Source: Streptomyces hokutonensis (GTDB taxonomy: Bacteria; Actinomycetota; Actinomycetes; Streptomycetales; Streptomycetaceae). From it: a stretch of DNA of 64,000 nucleotides. The number at the start of each line of letters is the position of its first letter. The stretch's first letter is position 1. Under the pieces are notes generated by a model. That model searched no databases, was not told the origin of the DNA, and worked only from the letters and a program-made list of their open reading frames with translations. Positions 16,595-25,533 of the stretch are shown here, in pieces. Where the stretch lies: positions 124,001 to 188,000 of the forward strand of contig NZ_BARG01000031.1 of the NCBI RefSeq assembly GCF_000376565.1, given 5' to 3'. The position numbers were made by a program, and so were the translations under genes.

Positions 16595-17712
16595 CGCTGC
16601 TCCTCCTGGGCGTGGGGGTTGGCGGCCGTGCCCTCGGTGCTCAGCAGGACCACGGTCGAGTCGGAACCGACGGCCAGGGCTCTACGGCGTCCCGCGGCGC
16701 CCGCCCCGGTCAGCGCGGCGCGGGCACCCGCGAGCGAGGCCGCGCCGCACGGGCCCGACGAGACACCGGCGGCGGCGAGATCGCGGGCGGCACCCGCGCT
16801 GTCGGCGTCCGTGACCGCGACGGCCGCGTCCAGACCGTCGCGCAGCAGGGGCCATGCCAGGCTGGAGACGGTGCCGCAGTTCAGCCCGGCCATGGTGGTG
16901 GTGCCGGTCGGCACACCGACCGGCTCCCCGCGGCCGAGGCTCGCCAGCACGCAGGCCGCGGTGACGGGCTCCACGGACAGCAACGCGGTCGCGGCGGCCC
17001 CGTCCCGCCGGCTGCGGTGGTGCGTGACGGCGGCCTGCGCGAGCGAGCCCACGCCCGCCGGGACGACCACCAGGCCCGGTGCCCCGGCGCCCAACTGCTC
17101 GTCGATCTCGGCGAACAGCGTGGAGTAGCCCTCCACGATCCAGGCGGGGATCCGCTCGTAGCCGGGCCAGCCGGTGTCCTGCACGAGCACGGAGTCCGAC
17201 CCGGCCGCAGCCGTCTCGGCCGCCCGGCGCACGGCCTCGTCGTAGGAGCCGGGCACCAGGACCACGTCCGCGCCCTCGTCCTCGATGGCGGTCACGGCCC
17301 CCGGGTGGACGCCTCGCGGCACGAACACCTGGGCGCGCTGCCCGAACAGCCGCGCCATCCGGGCCACGGCCCGGCCGTGGTTGCCGTCGGTGGCGGTGAC
17401 CAGGCGCACCGGGTGGCCGTCCGTCCGCCGGGCCAGCACCCGGTGGATCGCCCAGGACGCGCCAAGCGCCTTGAACGCGGGCAGCCCCAGACGCGCGGAC
17501 TCGTCCTTGACGAACACCCGCCCGACCCCCAACTCGGCCGCCAGGGAGGGGAGTTCGGTCAGCGCGGTGGGCGCGTAGCCGGGCAGCCCGGCGTGGAACT
17601 CCCGCACCTCGGCCGGAGGCGGCGCGCAGGTCCAGGTCCGGGCGGCGGGTCTGACGTACCAGGGCAGGCGGCGCGGGGCGGAGCTGCCGGAGAGGAGAGA
17701 AGTCTTGGACAC
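16591..17712 (-). CDS. Diaminopropionate ammonia-lyase-like PLP enzyme (373 aa)
   Basis: Fold-type II PLP enzyme. The Schiff-base Lys is in LGLPAFKALGASWAI, the phosphate and substrate loop in TATDGNHGRAVARMAR, and the glycine loop in VVPAGVGSLAQAAV. MAGLNCGTVSSLAWPLLRDG is typical of 2,3-diaminopropionate ammonia-lyases, which give pyruvate and ammonia. The start is a GTG at 17712 with no clear ribosome binding site, so translation may be leaderless. It is divergent from a LysR regulator across about 100 bases that carry candidate operators. Threonine/serine dehydratase is a less likely alternative. Confidence 0.88.
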   Translation of the reverse strand: MSKTSLLSGSSAPRRLPWYVRPAARTWTCAPPPAEVREFHAGLPGYAPTALTELPSLAAELGVGRVFVKDESARLGLPAFKALGASWAIHRVLARRTDGHPVRLVTATDGNHGRAVARMARLFGQRAQVFVPRGVHPGAVTAIEDEGADVVLVPGSYDEAVRRAAETAAAGSDSVLVQDTGWPGYERIPAWIVEGYSTLFAEIDEQLGAGAPGLVVVPAGVGSLAQAAVTHHRSRRDGAAATALLSVEPVTAACVLASLGRGEPVGVPTGTTTMAGLNCGTVSSLAWPLLRDGLDAAVAVTDADSAGAARDLAAAGVSSGPCGAASLAGARAALTGAGAAGRRRALAVGSDSTVVLLSTEGTAANPHAQEEQR

Positions 17713-17713
17713 A

Positions 17714-17785
17714 TGATCAGCGTGTGATCAATCGTATGATTAGTCCAGCGCATGTTTTCGAACAGTATTCGTCAGAAAAACTGAC
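17714..17785. promoter_or_regulatory. Operator candidates between the ammonia-lyase and lysR genes
   Basis: TGATCA palindromes lie at 17714-17719 and 17725-17730, eleven bases apart. They are followed by AATC-GTAT-GATT at 17730-17741. Closer to the LysR start is GTCAG-AAAAA-CTGAC at 17771-17785. The dyads fit binding of the divergent LysR protein to its own and the target promoter; no protein is shown to bind. Confidence 0.45.
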
Positions 17786-17810
17786 CAGTGGCTGACCGGG
17801 GAGGCCGGTG

Positions 17811-18710
17811 ATGTTCGATCTGCACCGACTGCGCCTCCTGCGCGAGCTGAAGCACCGCGGCACGCTGGCCGCCGTCGCCGCCGCGCTGTCGTACAGCCCC
17901 TCCGCCGTCTCCCAGCAGCTCTCGCAGCTCGAGTCCGAGGTCGGTGTCCCGCTGCTGGTGCCCGTGGGGCGCCGGGTGCGGCTCACCCCGCAGGCGGAGA
18001 TTCTCGTCGCGCACACCGAGGCCGTGCTCAAGCGGCTGGAGGAGGCCGAGGCGGACATCGCCACCTCGCTCACCGATCTCACCGGCACGCTGCGCATCGC
18101 CTCATTCCAGACCGCGGCGCTCGCCCTGGTGCCGACCGCGCTGACACTGCTGCGCGACGCCCACCCCCGTCTGCGGGTCGAGGTCGCCCAGGCCGAGCCG
18201 AGCGAGGCGCTGCCCGCGCTCCTCGCCCGCGATTTCGACCTCGTCATCACCGAGGAGTACCCGGGCAACCCGCACCCCCGGCCCGCCGAACTCGAACACG
18301 AACCCCTCTGCGAGGACCCGCTGCGGCTGGCCACACCGAGACCCGTCGACCAGGGCACCGGACCGCTGGACGAGCTCCGGGCGCTGGCCGACCACCCCTG
18401 GGTGATGGAGCACGTGGGCTCACCCGCCCGGCACTGGGCCACCGCGCTGTGCCGCACCGCGGGCTTCGAACCCGATGTGCGCTTCGAGTCCGCCGACCTG
18501 GTGCTGCATCTGCGACTGGCCGAACTGGGCCATGCCGCCGCCCTGTTGCCGGACCTCGCGTGGAACGGCCGCCCGCCCGCCGTCACGCTGCGAGAACTCC
18601 CCGAGGGCCATCGCACCCGCTCCCTGTTCACGGCCGTACGCAGCGGACGCGGCCCCCACCCGGCCATCCGCGCCTGCCGCCAGGCACTCCGGCGGGCCAT
18701 CGCGCCCTAG
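17811..18710 (+). CDS. LysR-family transcriptional regulator (299 aa)
   Basis: Winged-helix N-terminus (residues about 2-60: MFDLHRLRLLRELKHRGTLA, LSYSPSAVSQQLSQLE) and a type-2 periplasmic-binding-like effector domain to the end (GTLRIASFQTAALALVPTAL). ATG at 17811 is preceded by GGGGAGG six bases upstream; the GTG just before it is less well placed. Divergent from the ammonia-lyase/M20 peptidase operon, which is its likely target. The effector is unknown, possibly an amino acid. Confidence 0.93.
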   Translation: MFDLHRLRLLRELKHRGTLAAVAAALSYSPSAVSQQLSQLESEVGVPLLVPVGRRVRLTPQAEILVAHTEAVLKRLEEAEADIATSLTDLTGTLRIASFQTAALALVPTALTLLRDAHPRLRVEVAQAEPSEALPALLARDFDLVITEEYPGNPHPRPAELEHEPLCEDPLRLATPRPVDQGTGPLDELRALADHPWVMEHVGSPARHWATALCRTAGFEPDVRFESADLVLHLRLAELGHAAALLPDLAWNGRPPAVTLRELPEGHRTRSLFTAVRSGRGPHPAIRACRQALRRAIAP

Positions 18711-18723
18711 TACGCCAACTCGC

Positions 18724-19179
18724 TTACGGAGCAGTCCTGTTCAGGTCGAGCCGGCCGACGCGGGCCACGTTCTCCCGGTCGTCGGCGTCCGGGCTCGGTT
18801 CCGCCGCGAACCAGGCGTCGAGGATCTCCTTGAGCAGCGGCTCGGACGTCAGGCGCAGGCCGAGGGCCAGCACGTTGGCGTCGTTCCAGCGGCGCGCGCC
18901 GTCCGCCGTGTAGGCGTCCGTGCACAGCGCCGCCCGCACGCCCGCCACCTTGTTCGCGGCGATCGACGCGCCCGTTCCGGTCCAGCAGCACACGACCGCC
19001 TGGTCGGCGGTCCCGGCGGCGACCTCGCGGGCCGCCGCCTCCGAACAGACCGCCCACTGCGGGTCGTCCCCGGGCCGCAGCGCACCGTGCGCCAGCACCT
19101 CGTGACCGCGCTCGCGCAACTCTGCGACGAGGGCGCGCGCCACAGGTTCGTCCATGTCCGAGGAAACAGAGATCCGCAT
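18724..19179 (-). CDS. RpiB/LacA/LacB-family sugar-phosphate isomerase (151 aa)
   Basis: Ribose-5-phosphate isomerase B/galactose-6-phosphate isomerase fold. The substrate loop is CCWTGTGASIAANKVAGVRA, and ALCTDAYTADGARRWNDANV carries the characteristic R-x-x-N-x-A-N segment followed by LALGLRLTS. The first strand is MRISVSSDMDEPVARAL. The usual Cys of the CGTG loop is shifted (CCWTGTG), so the exact substrate is uncertain; many Streptomyces members are second RpiB-like copies. It ends close to and convergent with the LysR gene. Confidence 0.9.
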   Translation of the reverse strand: MRISVSSDMDEPVARALVAELRERGHEVLAHGALRPGDDPQWAVCSEAAAREVAAGTADQAVVCCWTGTGASIAANKVAGVRAALCTDAYTADGARRWNDANVLALGLRLTSEPLLKEILDAWFAAEPSPDADDRENVARVGRLDLNRTAP

Positions 19180-19231
19180 GCCCCGGAGGCTACTCAGCGG
19201 ACGACTTCCGTGCCATCCGGGCCGACGACGG

Positions 19232-22009
19232 CTACGACCGGCGCCAGTTCTGGTTGGCGCCGCCCGTACAGGTCCAGATGTCCAGTGCCGTGCTGTTGGC
19301 CGTGCCGTGGCCGACCGCGTCCAGGCACTTGCCGGAGCCGACGTTGACGACGCTGCCGTCGGAACGCACCCGCCACTGCTGGTGGGCGCCGCCGTTGCAG
19401 TCCCAGATCTCCACCGGGCTGCCGTCGGCGGTGGCACCGCCGGTGACCTCGAGGCACTTGGAGTCGTAGACGGTCAGCTGGTTGGTGGCCGTGGAGGTCC
19501 AGGTCTGGTGGGTGCCGCCGTTGCAGTCCCACAGGGCGGGCTTGGTGCCGTTGGCCTGATTCGCGCCGGGGACGTCCACACAGCGGCCGGACTCCTGGCC
19601 CTTGAGGGGTGCCGAGACCGCGCCGCGCTGCCAGCTCTGGTTGGTGCCGCCGGTGCAGGTCCACAGCTCCAGCAGGGTGCCCGGGGCGGTGCCCCCGGCG
19701 GTGGCGTCCAGACACTTGCCGGAGCTGGGGTTGACCACCGTGCCGTCGCTGTTCACGGTCCACTTCTCGGCGGCGGTGCCGTCGCAGTCGTAGAGCTGCA
19801 CCGGGGTGCCGTCGGTCGTGGCGCCGCCCCTGGCGTCCAGGCACTTCGTGCCGTCGTAGACGGTGAGTTGGCCGGCCGGGGCCAGGGTCCAGGCCTGGTT
19901 CGCGGCGCCGTTGCAGTCCCAGAGCGCGAGTTGGGTGCCGTTGGTCCGGCTCGCCCCGGGGACGTCCGCGCAGAGGCCGGACTGGCGGCCCTTGAGGATG
20001 CCGGCGTGGTTCCCCGGCGGGTTCGCGGTGACGGACAGATTGTCGAACTGGTCGGTCTGGTAACCGACCACACCAAGGCCGATCTGTCCGGCCGAGAACG
20101 AACTGTCGTCCGTGGCACCGAGGTTGGTCCCGTCGGCGGTGGCGGTGATCCGGTCGCCGGAGAAGCCGAGGGAGAGCGTGTGCCAGGCGTGGGTGCCGAG
20201 CGCGGCCCGGGTTCCGGAGAGCAGGGTGGTCAGGGTGCCGGCCGCCGAGCTCCTGACGAGGGACCAGGCGCCGGTGTCGCTCACCCGGAACAGATAGGCG
20301 GCCTGGTGACTCTGCGGCCGGTTCTGGGTGTTGGCCCGGCCCAACAGCTCGACCGTACCGGCCTGTTGGAGGTTCACGTCGACCTTGACCGTGTAGTCGG
20401 TCCAGGTCGGGTCGCCCAGCAGCGAGAAGGCGTCGGAGTCGTCCTGCCACTCGATCGGCTTGACGGGGGCCACCTGCTGCACGCACTGCCCCGACCGCCC
20501 GTCGGCGCACGGACGTGCCTCGAACGCGCCTTGCATGTCGGAGAGATACGCGGCCTCGGTGCCGGTGGCGTCGCTGTCGAAGCTGTCGCCGTAGGGCAGT
20601 GCGAGGGCATGGGCGGCGGGCGCGGTGGCGGTGCCCTTGCCCTGCCCCGTGGTCGTGGTGGCCGTGTAGATCCAGCCCGGCTGGAGCGTCAGCGAGTACG
20701 CGCCGCCGGTCGGGGTGATGTCCTGCGTGTGCACGAAGTCGGTCGCCGGGCTGGGGCTGTTCACCCGGGTCGCCCACACGTGCACCGCTCCCGTGGACAG
20801 ACCGCCGCGCACCTGCACGTCGACCGTCTGCGCCGCGGTCGCGGTGGTGGTCTCCAGGACCGTCGAGTAGTCGGACCCGTTCGGCGACTTCAGCGTCGCG
20901 TAGGTGCCGTTGGACTCGGTACCGCCGAGGTAGCCCGACGCGGAGTCGACGAACTTCCAGCCGGGCTGGGCGAATTGGGTGACCTGGGCGGTCGCCCAGG
21001 TGTCCTCGCCGATCGCGTAGGTGCCGGACCAGGGCGAGTTCGCGGTGGCCAGGCCGACCGTGCTGAACGGCAGGTTGGGGTAAATGGCCGCGACTAGCGG
21101 CCAGTTGAGGTATGCGGTCATCCGGGCGTCCACATAACCGCGCACGATCGAACGGATCAGCGCCGGGGCGCCGGAGTCCATGTCGAGGGAGCCGTTCTCC
21201 GACGCCCACAGCGGTTTGCCGTTGTTCTTCGCCGTGGTGGTGCTGGAGCAGGTGTCGGCGCTGCCGCCGTCGCCGCCCGCGCAGGGGTAGTGGGCGCCGA
21301 TGACCGAAACGGCGTTGTCGAACGCGGAGTTGCTCGTCATGTCGTCCGCGACGCTCCAGCCCGAGTCGTCGCCGACGATCTGCACGGAGCCGTATCCGGC
21401 GCTGTCGAGCGCGGACCGCAGCTGGATGTACCAGTCGACGTCGTGCCCCCGCTCGTTCCAGCCGCCGAGGTAACTGATCGTCAGACCGTGCTGCTTGGCG
21501 CAACCCAGCCAGGAGGTCAGGTAGTTGATGGTGTCGGTGGACCAGAACCCGCCGCTGATCCAGCCCGGGGCGGCCCAGGCGAGACCGTACAACTTGAGGT
21601 CCGGATTACGGGACTCGGCCTGCTCGGCGAGCCAGAACTCGTATCCGGCGTCGCAGTTGATCTGTCCCTTGGTGTGCTCGATGGACGGCTCGGAGCCGTC
21701 GGTGGAGTTGGCGTCACCGCCGATCTCCAGCTTCAGCAGCTGCAGGTCAGCGCCGGAGCCCGGTTTGAACAGGTAGTCCAGGATCTGCGAGCGCTGGGCG
21801 GCCGGGTAGTCGCGCAGCAGCCGGGAGTTGCCCCCGCCGCCGCTGATCGCGCCGATCCCGTCGAACGTACGGCCGCTCTGACCGCCGTCCACGGTGATGG
21901 TGGTGGCCGCAGCCGCGGCGGCCCGGGCCGGCTGTGCGCCGACCGAACAGAGGGCGGCGACAAGCGCCATGACCCACAAGGGCAGGAGGTGCCTCAAGGT
22001 TCTTCGCAC
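19232..22009 (-). CDS. Secreted GH59 galactosylceramidase-like glycosidase with two ricin-B lectin domains (925 aa)
   Basis: Predicted exported retaining beta-galactosidase of family GH59 (galactocerebrosidase type). The GTG at 22009 has a GGAGAAGGA site and gives a clean signal peptide (RRTLRHLLPLWVMALVAALC, cleavage near QPARA). GH59 signatures are GIGAISGGGGNSRLL, LKLEIGGDANSTDGSEPS, acid/base Glu186 in LGGWNERG and nucleophile Glu271 in LWASENGSL. A beta-sandwich domain follows to about 665, then two ricin-B lectin trefoils (about 668-795 and 800-925) with repeated QxW motifs (NQAWTL, NQSWQR, HQTWTS, HQQWRV, NQNWRR). Likely substrate is a beta-galactosyl lipid or arabinogalactan-like glycan; the lectins would anchor it. 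Confidence 0.9.
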   Translation of the reverse strand: MRRTLRHLLPLWVMALVAALCSVGAQPARAAAAAATTITVDGGQSGRTFDGIGAISGGGGNSRLLRDYPAAQRSQILDYLFKPGSGADLQLLKLEIGGDANSTDGSEPSIEHTKGQINCDAGYEFWLAEQAESRNPDLKLYGLAWAAPGWISGGFWSTDTINYLTSWLGCAKQHGLTISYLGGWNERGHDVDWYIQLRSALDSAGYGSVQIVGDDSGWSVADDMTSNSAFDNAVSVIGAHYPCAGGDGGSADTCSSTTTAKNNGKPLWASENGSLDMDSGAPALIRSIVRGYVDARMTAYLNWPLVAAIYPNLPFSTVGLATANSPWSGTYAIGEDTWATAQVTQFAQPGWKFVDSASGYLGGTESNGTYATLKSPNGSDYSTVLETTTATAAQTVDVQVRGGLSTGAVHVWATRVNSPSPATDFVHTQDITPTGGAYSLTLQPGWIYTATTTTGQGKGTATAPAAHALALPYGDSFDSDATGTEAAYLSDMQGAFEARPCADGRSGQCVQQVAPVKPIEWQDDSDAFSLLGDPTWTDYTVKVDVNLQQAGTVELLGRANTQNRPQSHQAAYLFRVSDTGAWSLVRSSAAGTLTTLLSGTRAALGTHAWHTLSLGFSGDRITATADGTNLGATDDSSFSAGQIGLGVVGYQTDQFDNLSVTANPPGNHAGILKGRQSGLCADVPGASRTNGTQLALWDCNGAANQAWTLAPAGQLTVYDGTKCLDARGGATTDGTPVQLYDCDGTAAEKWTVNSDGTVVNPSSGKCLDATAGGTAPGTLLELWTCTGGTNQSWQRGAVSAPLKGQESGRCVDVPGANQANGTKPALWDCNGGTHQTWTSTATNQLTVYDSKCLEVTGGATADGSPVEIWDCNGGAHQQWRVRSDGSVVNVGSGKCLDAVGHGTANSTALDIWTCTGGANQNWRRS

Positions 22010-22048
22010 GGAGCCGTCCTTCTCCAGCGGGGGGTGAGGACAGCTTCG

Positions 22049-22060
22049 GAGAGCGCTCTC
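22049..22060. promoter_or_regulatory. LacI-type operator upstream of the GH59 gene
   Basis: GAGAGCGCTCTC is a perfect 12-bp palindrome with the central CG step typical of LacI/GalR-family operators in Streptomyces glycosidase genes. It lies about 40 bases upstream of the GTG start at 22009, where promoter or leader overlap would give repression. The cognate regulator is not in the window. Confidence 0.6.
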
Positions 22061-22193
22061 AGTGTGAGCCGGCGGAGCTGTCCGTGGAGGTTTGCGCGAC
22101 AGTGTGGGGACGTGTTGAATTGGAGTCAAGGGTCTATACCTGTTGAACTACGGAGCAGTGATCCGGGCCGTGCTCATCCGGCCGACTCGCCTG

Positions 22194-23939
22194 CTACGTC
22201 GGCGAATCAGCCGTTCCCTGACCGCCGGTCCCGCCGCTCCACTCCGGGTACGCGGCCACCGCTGTCGGCAGGGTGGGGAAGATGTGGTCCTCGCCGACCG
22301 AGTCCACCAGCCCGTACGCCTCCAGGTCGACCCGGAGGTCCTGCTTCACCCGCGCCAGGGCGAACACCACGCCCCTGTGGGTGAGTTCGCGGCGGAGCTC
22401 GTCGACCGCGTCCAGGGCGGTGATGTCCACCTCCACATTGGCCTCGGTGTTGAGGACGAACCACCGTACGGGGACCGCCTGTTGGTCGACGGCGGCCAGC
22501 GCGCGGCGGCGGAAGTTCTCCGCGTTGGCGAAGAAGAGCGGTGAGTCGTAGCGGTAGACCAGCAGACCGGGGACGGTGCGGGCCTGCGGGTAGTCGTCCA
22601 CGTCGTGCATGCCGGCCATGCCGGGGACCAGGCCCTCGACGGCGTCGTGCGGGCGCGCCACCCGGGTGAGGAGTTCGGCCACCGACAGGCCCACGGCGAC
22701 GATCACGCCGTAGAGGATGTCCAGGGCGAGGACTCCGGCCAGGCAGCCGAGGGCGAGGAGGAGTTCGCGGCGGCGGAACGTGGCGAGGCGGTGGAAGCCG
22801 GAGAGGTCGATCATGCGGACGGCCGCGTAGACGACGAGGGCGCCGAGTACCGCCGAAGGGGTGCGGGACAGCAGGGGGCTCAGGAAGAGGAGGACCGCCA
22901 GGACGACCGCTCCGGCGACCAGTGAGTACGCCTGGCTGCGGGCGCCCGTCGAGGAGGCCAGCGCGGTGCGGCTGGCGCTGCTGCTCACCGGAAAGCCGTG
23001 GAGGACACCGGCACCGAGGTTGGCCGCGCCCAGCGCCAGGAACTCCTGGTCGGCGTCGAGCGCGGGGCCCTCGTCCTCGTCGCCGCCGGTGAAGGCGCGG
23101 GCGGTGAGGATGAAGTCGGTGTAGGCGACGAGCAGGACACCGAGTGCGGGCAGCACCAGGTGGGGGAGTTCGGTGAGGTCCGGCAGGCCGACCGTGGGAA
23201 GTCCCGCAGGGACATGGCCGATCACCTTGATGCCGTACCGGTCGTCGAGGTCGAACACCGCCACGGCCGCCGTGCCCAGCACCACGGCCAGCAGGGGGCC
23301 GGGCACCGCCTTGGACATGCGCGCCACCGTGAACAGGAACGCCAGCAGGACGGCGGCGAACAGCAGCGTGGGCCCGTGGAGGCGGTCCAAGTGCCGTACG
23401 AAGGACCAGAGTTGGGGGAAGAAGGCCGAGCCGGTCGTCGGCACCCCGGTGAGCTTGGGCAGCTGGTCCACGATCATGATCAGGGCGACGCCCGCCAGAT
23501 AGCCGATCAGGACCGGGCGGGAGAGGAGATCGGCGACGAAGCCGAGTCGTACCGCCCACGCGGCCAGGCAGAGCAGGCCGACCGTGGCCGCGAGGGCGGC
23601 GGCGAGGGTGGCGTACCGGCTCGGGTCGCCGGCCGCGAGGGGGCCCACCACGGTCGCCGTCATCAGCGCGGTCGTCGACTCGGGGCCCACGGACAGCAGC
23701 CGGGACGAGCCCAGCACCGCGTACAGGGCGAGCGCGGGGAGGATCGCCCACAGGCCGGCCACCGGGGGCAGTCCGGCCACCCCGGCGTACGCCATCACCT
23801 GCGGGACGAGATACGCGGCGACGGTGACACCGGCCAGCAGGTCGCCGCGCAGCCAGGCACGCCGGTATCCGGCGAGCGCGGCGATTCCGGGTGTCAGCCG
23901 CCGCCACTCCACGCGGCGCCCGCCCGGGCTGTGGGACAC
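22194..23939 (-). CDS. SulP-family anion transporter with C-terminal STAS domain (581 aa)
   Basis: Membrane transporter of the SLC26/SulP family (sulfate, bicarbonate or dicarboxylate). The family signature is near residues 45-70 (AAYLVPQVMAYAGVAGLPPV), GPESTTALMTATVVG follows, and about 12-14 hydrophobic segments run to about residue 430. The C-terminal STAS domain (about 455-560) is seen in VYRYDSPLFFANAENFRRR and ANVEVDITALDAVDELRREL. GTG start at 23939. It is 22 bases from the PPK2 gene stop on the same strand and probably lies in the same transcript. Substrate not predictable from sequence. Confidence 0.93.
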   Translation of the reverse strand: MSHSPGGRRVEWRRLTPGIAALAGYRRAWLRGDLLAGVTVAAYLVPQVMAYAGVAGLPPVAGLWAILPALALYAVLGSSRLLSVGPESTTALMTATVVGPLAAGDPSRYATLAAALAATVGLLCLAAWAVRLGFVADLLSRPVLIGYLAGVALIMIVDQLPKLTGVPTTGSAFFPQLWSFVRHLDRLHGPTLLFAAVLLAFLFTVARMSKAVPGPLLAVVLGTAAVAVFDLDDRYGIKVIGHVPAGLPTVGLPDLTELPHLVLPALGVLLVAYTDFILTARAFTGGDEDEGPALDADQEFLALGAANLGAGVLHGFPVSSSASRTALASSTGARSQAYSLVAGAVVLAVLLFLSPLLSRTPSAVLGALVVYAAVRMIDLSGFHRLATFRRRELLLALGCLAGVLALDILYGVIVAVGLSVAELLTRVARPHDAVEGLVPGMAGMHDVDDYPQARTVPGLLVYRYDSPLFFANAENFRRRALAAVDQQAVPVRWFVLNTEANVEVDITALDAVDELRRELTHRGVVFALARVKQDLRVDLEAYGLVDSVGEDHIFPTLPTAVAAYPEWSGGTGGQGTADSPT

Positions 23940-23961
23940 GGTGTTCCTCGGCTCGCCCGCT

Positions 23962-24765
23962 TCAGAGGCTCGCCGCGTGGTCCGGGACGTAGGTCTGGAG
24001 GTCGCGCGGCGGGCGTTCGTAGCCGGTGGACGGCGGGCGGGGCGGGAGTTCCAGGACCGGCGGCGCCACCTCGTGGTACGGGAGCGAGTCGAGCAGGTGG
24101 GCGATCATGTTCAGCCGGGCCCGGCGCTTGTCGTCGCTCTCGACGACGTACCAGGGCGCCTCCGAGACATCGGTGTGCACCAGCATCTCGTCCTTGGCCC
24201 GCGAGTAGTCCTCCCAGTGGGTGATCGACTCCAGGTCCATCGGCGACAGCTTCCAGCGCCGCAGCGGATCCTCCAGCCGGCGCCGGAAGCGGTCCTGCTG
24301 CACCGCGTCGCTCACCGAGAACCAGTACTTGCGCAGCACGATCCCGTCCTCCACGAGCATCCGCTCGAAGATCGGGCACTGGCGCAGGAACAGCTGGTAC
24401 TCCTCCTTGGAGCAGAAGCCCATCACCCGCTCGACACCGGCCCGGTTGTACCAGGACCGGTCGAAGAGCACGATCTCCCCGGCGGCCGGCAGATGCTCGA
24501 CGTACCGCTGGAAGTACCACTGCGTGCGCTGCCGGTCGGTCGGCTTCGGCAGCGCGGCGATCCGGGCGACGCGCGGGTTGAGGTGCTCGGCGACCCGCTT
24601 GATGGTGCCGCCCTTGCCCGCCGCGTCCCGGCCCTCGAAGACGATCACCAACCGGGTCCCCTCGGCCCGCACCCACTCCTGGAGCTTCACCAACTCCGTC
24701 TGCAGGCGCAGCAGTTCGGTCTCGTACGTCGCGCGCGGCAGCTTTGCCGCCTTCTTGCCGGCCAT
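23962..24765 (-). CDS. ppk2: Polyphosphate kinase 2 (267 aa)
   Basis: Short single-domain PPK2, which transfers phosphate between polyphosphate and nucleoside di- or triphosphates. The Walker A motif is in VIVFEGRDAAGKGGTIKR, the lid and Walker B region in EIVLFDRSWYNRAGVERVMG, and the C-terminal motif in LRKYWFSVSDAVQQDRFRRR and HWEDYSRAKDEML. The length matches class I PPK2. ATG at 24765 with GAGGCGG upstream. Divergent from the Cys-rich DUF326 gene. The SulP gene downstream may be co-transcribed. Confidence 0.95.
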   Translation of the reverse strand: MAGKKAAKLPRATYETELLRLQTELVKLQEWVRAEGTRLVIVFEGRDAAGKGGTIKRVAEHLNPRVARIAALPKPTDRQRTQWYFQRYVEHLPAAGEIVLFDRSWYNRAGVERVMGFCSKEEYQLFLRQCPIFERMLVEDGIVLRKYWFSVSDAVQQDRFRRRLEDPLRRWKLSPMDLESITHWEDYSRAKDEMLVHTDVSEAPWYVVESDDKRRARLNMIAHLLDSLPYHEVAPPVLELPPRPPSTGYERPPRDLQTYVPDHAASL

Positions 24766-24921
24766 GCCGCCTCAACCCCTCGATGACGTGCGGAGTCTCC
24801 CGTGTCCAAGGTCGAACACCTGGACAGCACCGTACTGATCGCCGGGCGCCCGCGCACCCCCGGACACCCGCCCGCCGGGTTTGGGGCAGCCTGCGGCGGC
24901 AACCCGGACTCCGTGACAGCG

Positions 24922-25287
24922 ATGACGACCCAACAGGAGCTCGTCCGGTTTCTGGAGGACCGCTTCGCCTGCGCACAGGCCTGCACCGCGTGCGCGCGGG
25001 CCTGCGTGCTGCGCGTCAGCCGCACGGATCCGGACGCCACCGACCACGAGGCGCTCCTGCGACAGAAGGCCCTGTGGTGCGCGGAGGTCTGCGACGCGAC
25101 CTGCCGCATGCTCGCCGAACAGAACCTCCAGGACGAGCCCACCCTCCGCCTCCAGGCCAAGTGGTGCCTCCTCGTCTGCCTGGAGTGCGCACAACTCTTC
25201 GACGAGCGCCCGGGCGCGGAGGCCGATGCCCGAGCCTGCCGGGACTGCGCACGGGCGTGCACGGAGTTCCTGGCGACGCTGATCTGA
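24922..25287 (+). CDS. Cys-rich four-helix DUF326 protein, Csp-like copper-binding candidate (121 aa)
   Basis: Small cytosolic helical protein with 13 cysteines in 121 residues, spaced as CxxxCxxCxxxC near residues 17-28, CxxxCxxxC near 53-61, CxxxCxxC near 82-89 and CxxCxxxC near 106-113. This matches the DUF326/Csp four-helix bundle whose core cysteines store Cu(I) in characterised members. The ATG at 24922 (MTTQQELVRFLEDRF) is chosen because the helices begin there; a GTG three codons earlier is possible. No signal peptide, so a cytosolic Csp3-like type. Metal binding is inferred. Confidence 0.85.
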   Translation: MTTQQELVRFLEDRFACAQACTACARACVLRVSRTDPDATDHEALLRQKALWCAEVCDATCRMLAEQNLQDEPTLRLQAKWCLLVCLECAQLFDERPGAEADARACRDCARACTEFLATLI

Positions 25288-25476
25288 CGGGCGGGCGGCC
25301 CCCATTGAGGCCGCGGCCAAGGGACAGCCGGCCCATCCGGATCGACGCCGCCCGCGCTACCGGATCCAGGACCCGCCCGGCGGAGAAGGCGGGCCGCCCT
25401 CACCGACCCGAAGGGCCGACTTTCGGTCGACGTCACACGTCTTACCGGGCATCGCCGCCTCGCCATTCCCAATTTC

Positions 25477-25490
25477 TGGAACACGTTCTA
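25477..25490. promoter_or_regulatory. Perfect KstR-type operator upstream of the acyl-CoA dehydrogenase
   Basis: TGGAACACGTTCTA matches the KstR consensus TnnAACnnGTTnnA at every fixed position. It lies 44 bases before the GTG start of the FadE26-like gene. KstR represses cholesterol catabolism genes in mycobacteria and rhodococci. The rest of the 25288-25533 interval shows no gene. Binding in this organism is inferred. Confidence 0.65.
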
Positions 25491-25533
25491 CGGTGTGCGC
25501 CGTCAGGACCGGCCTTGGGAGCCTGGAGGCGCC

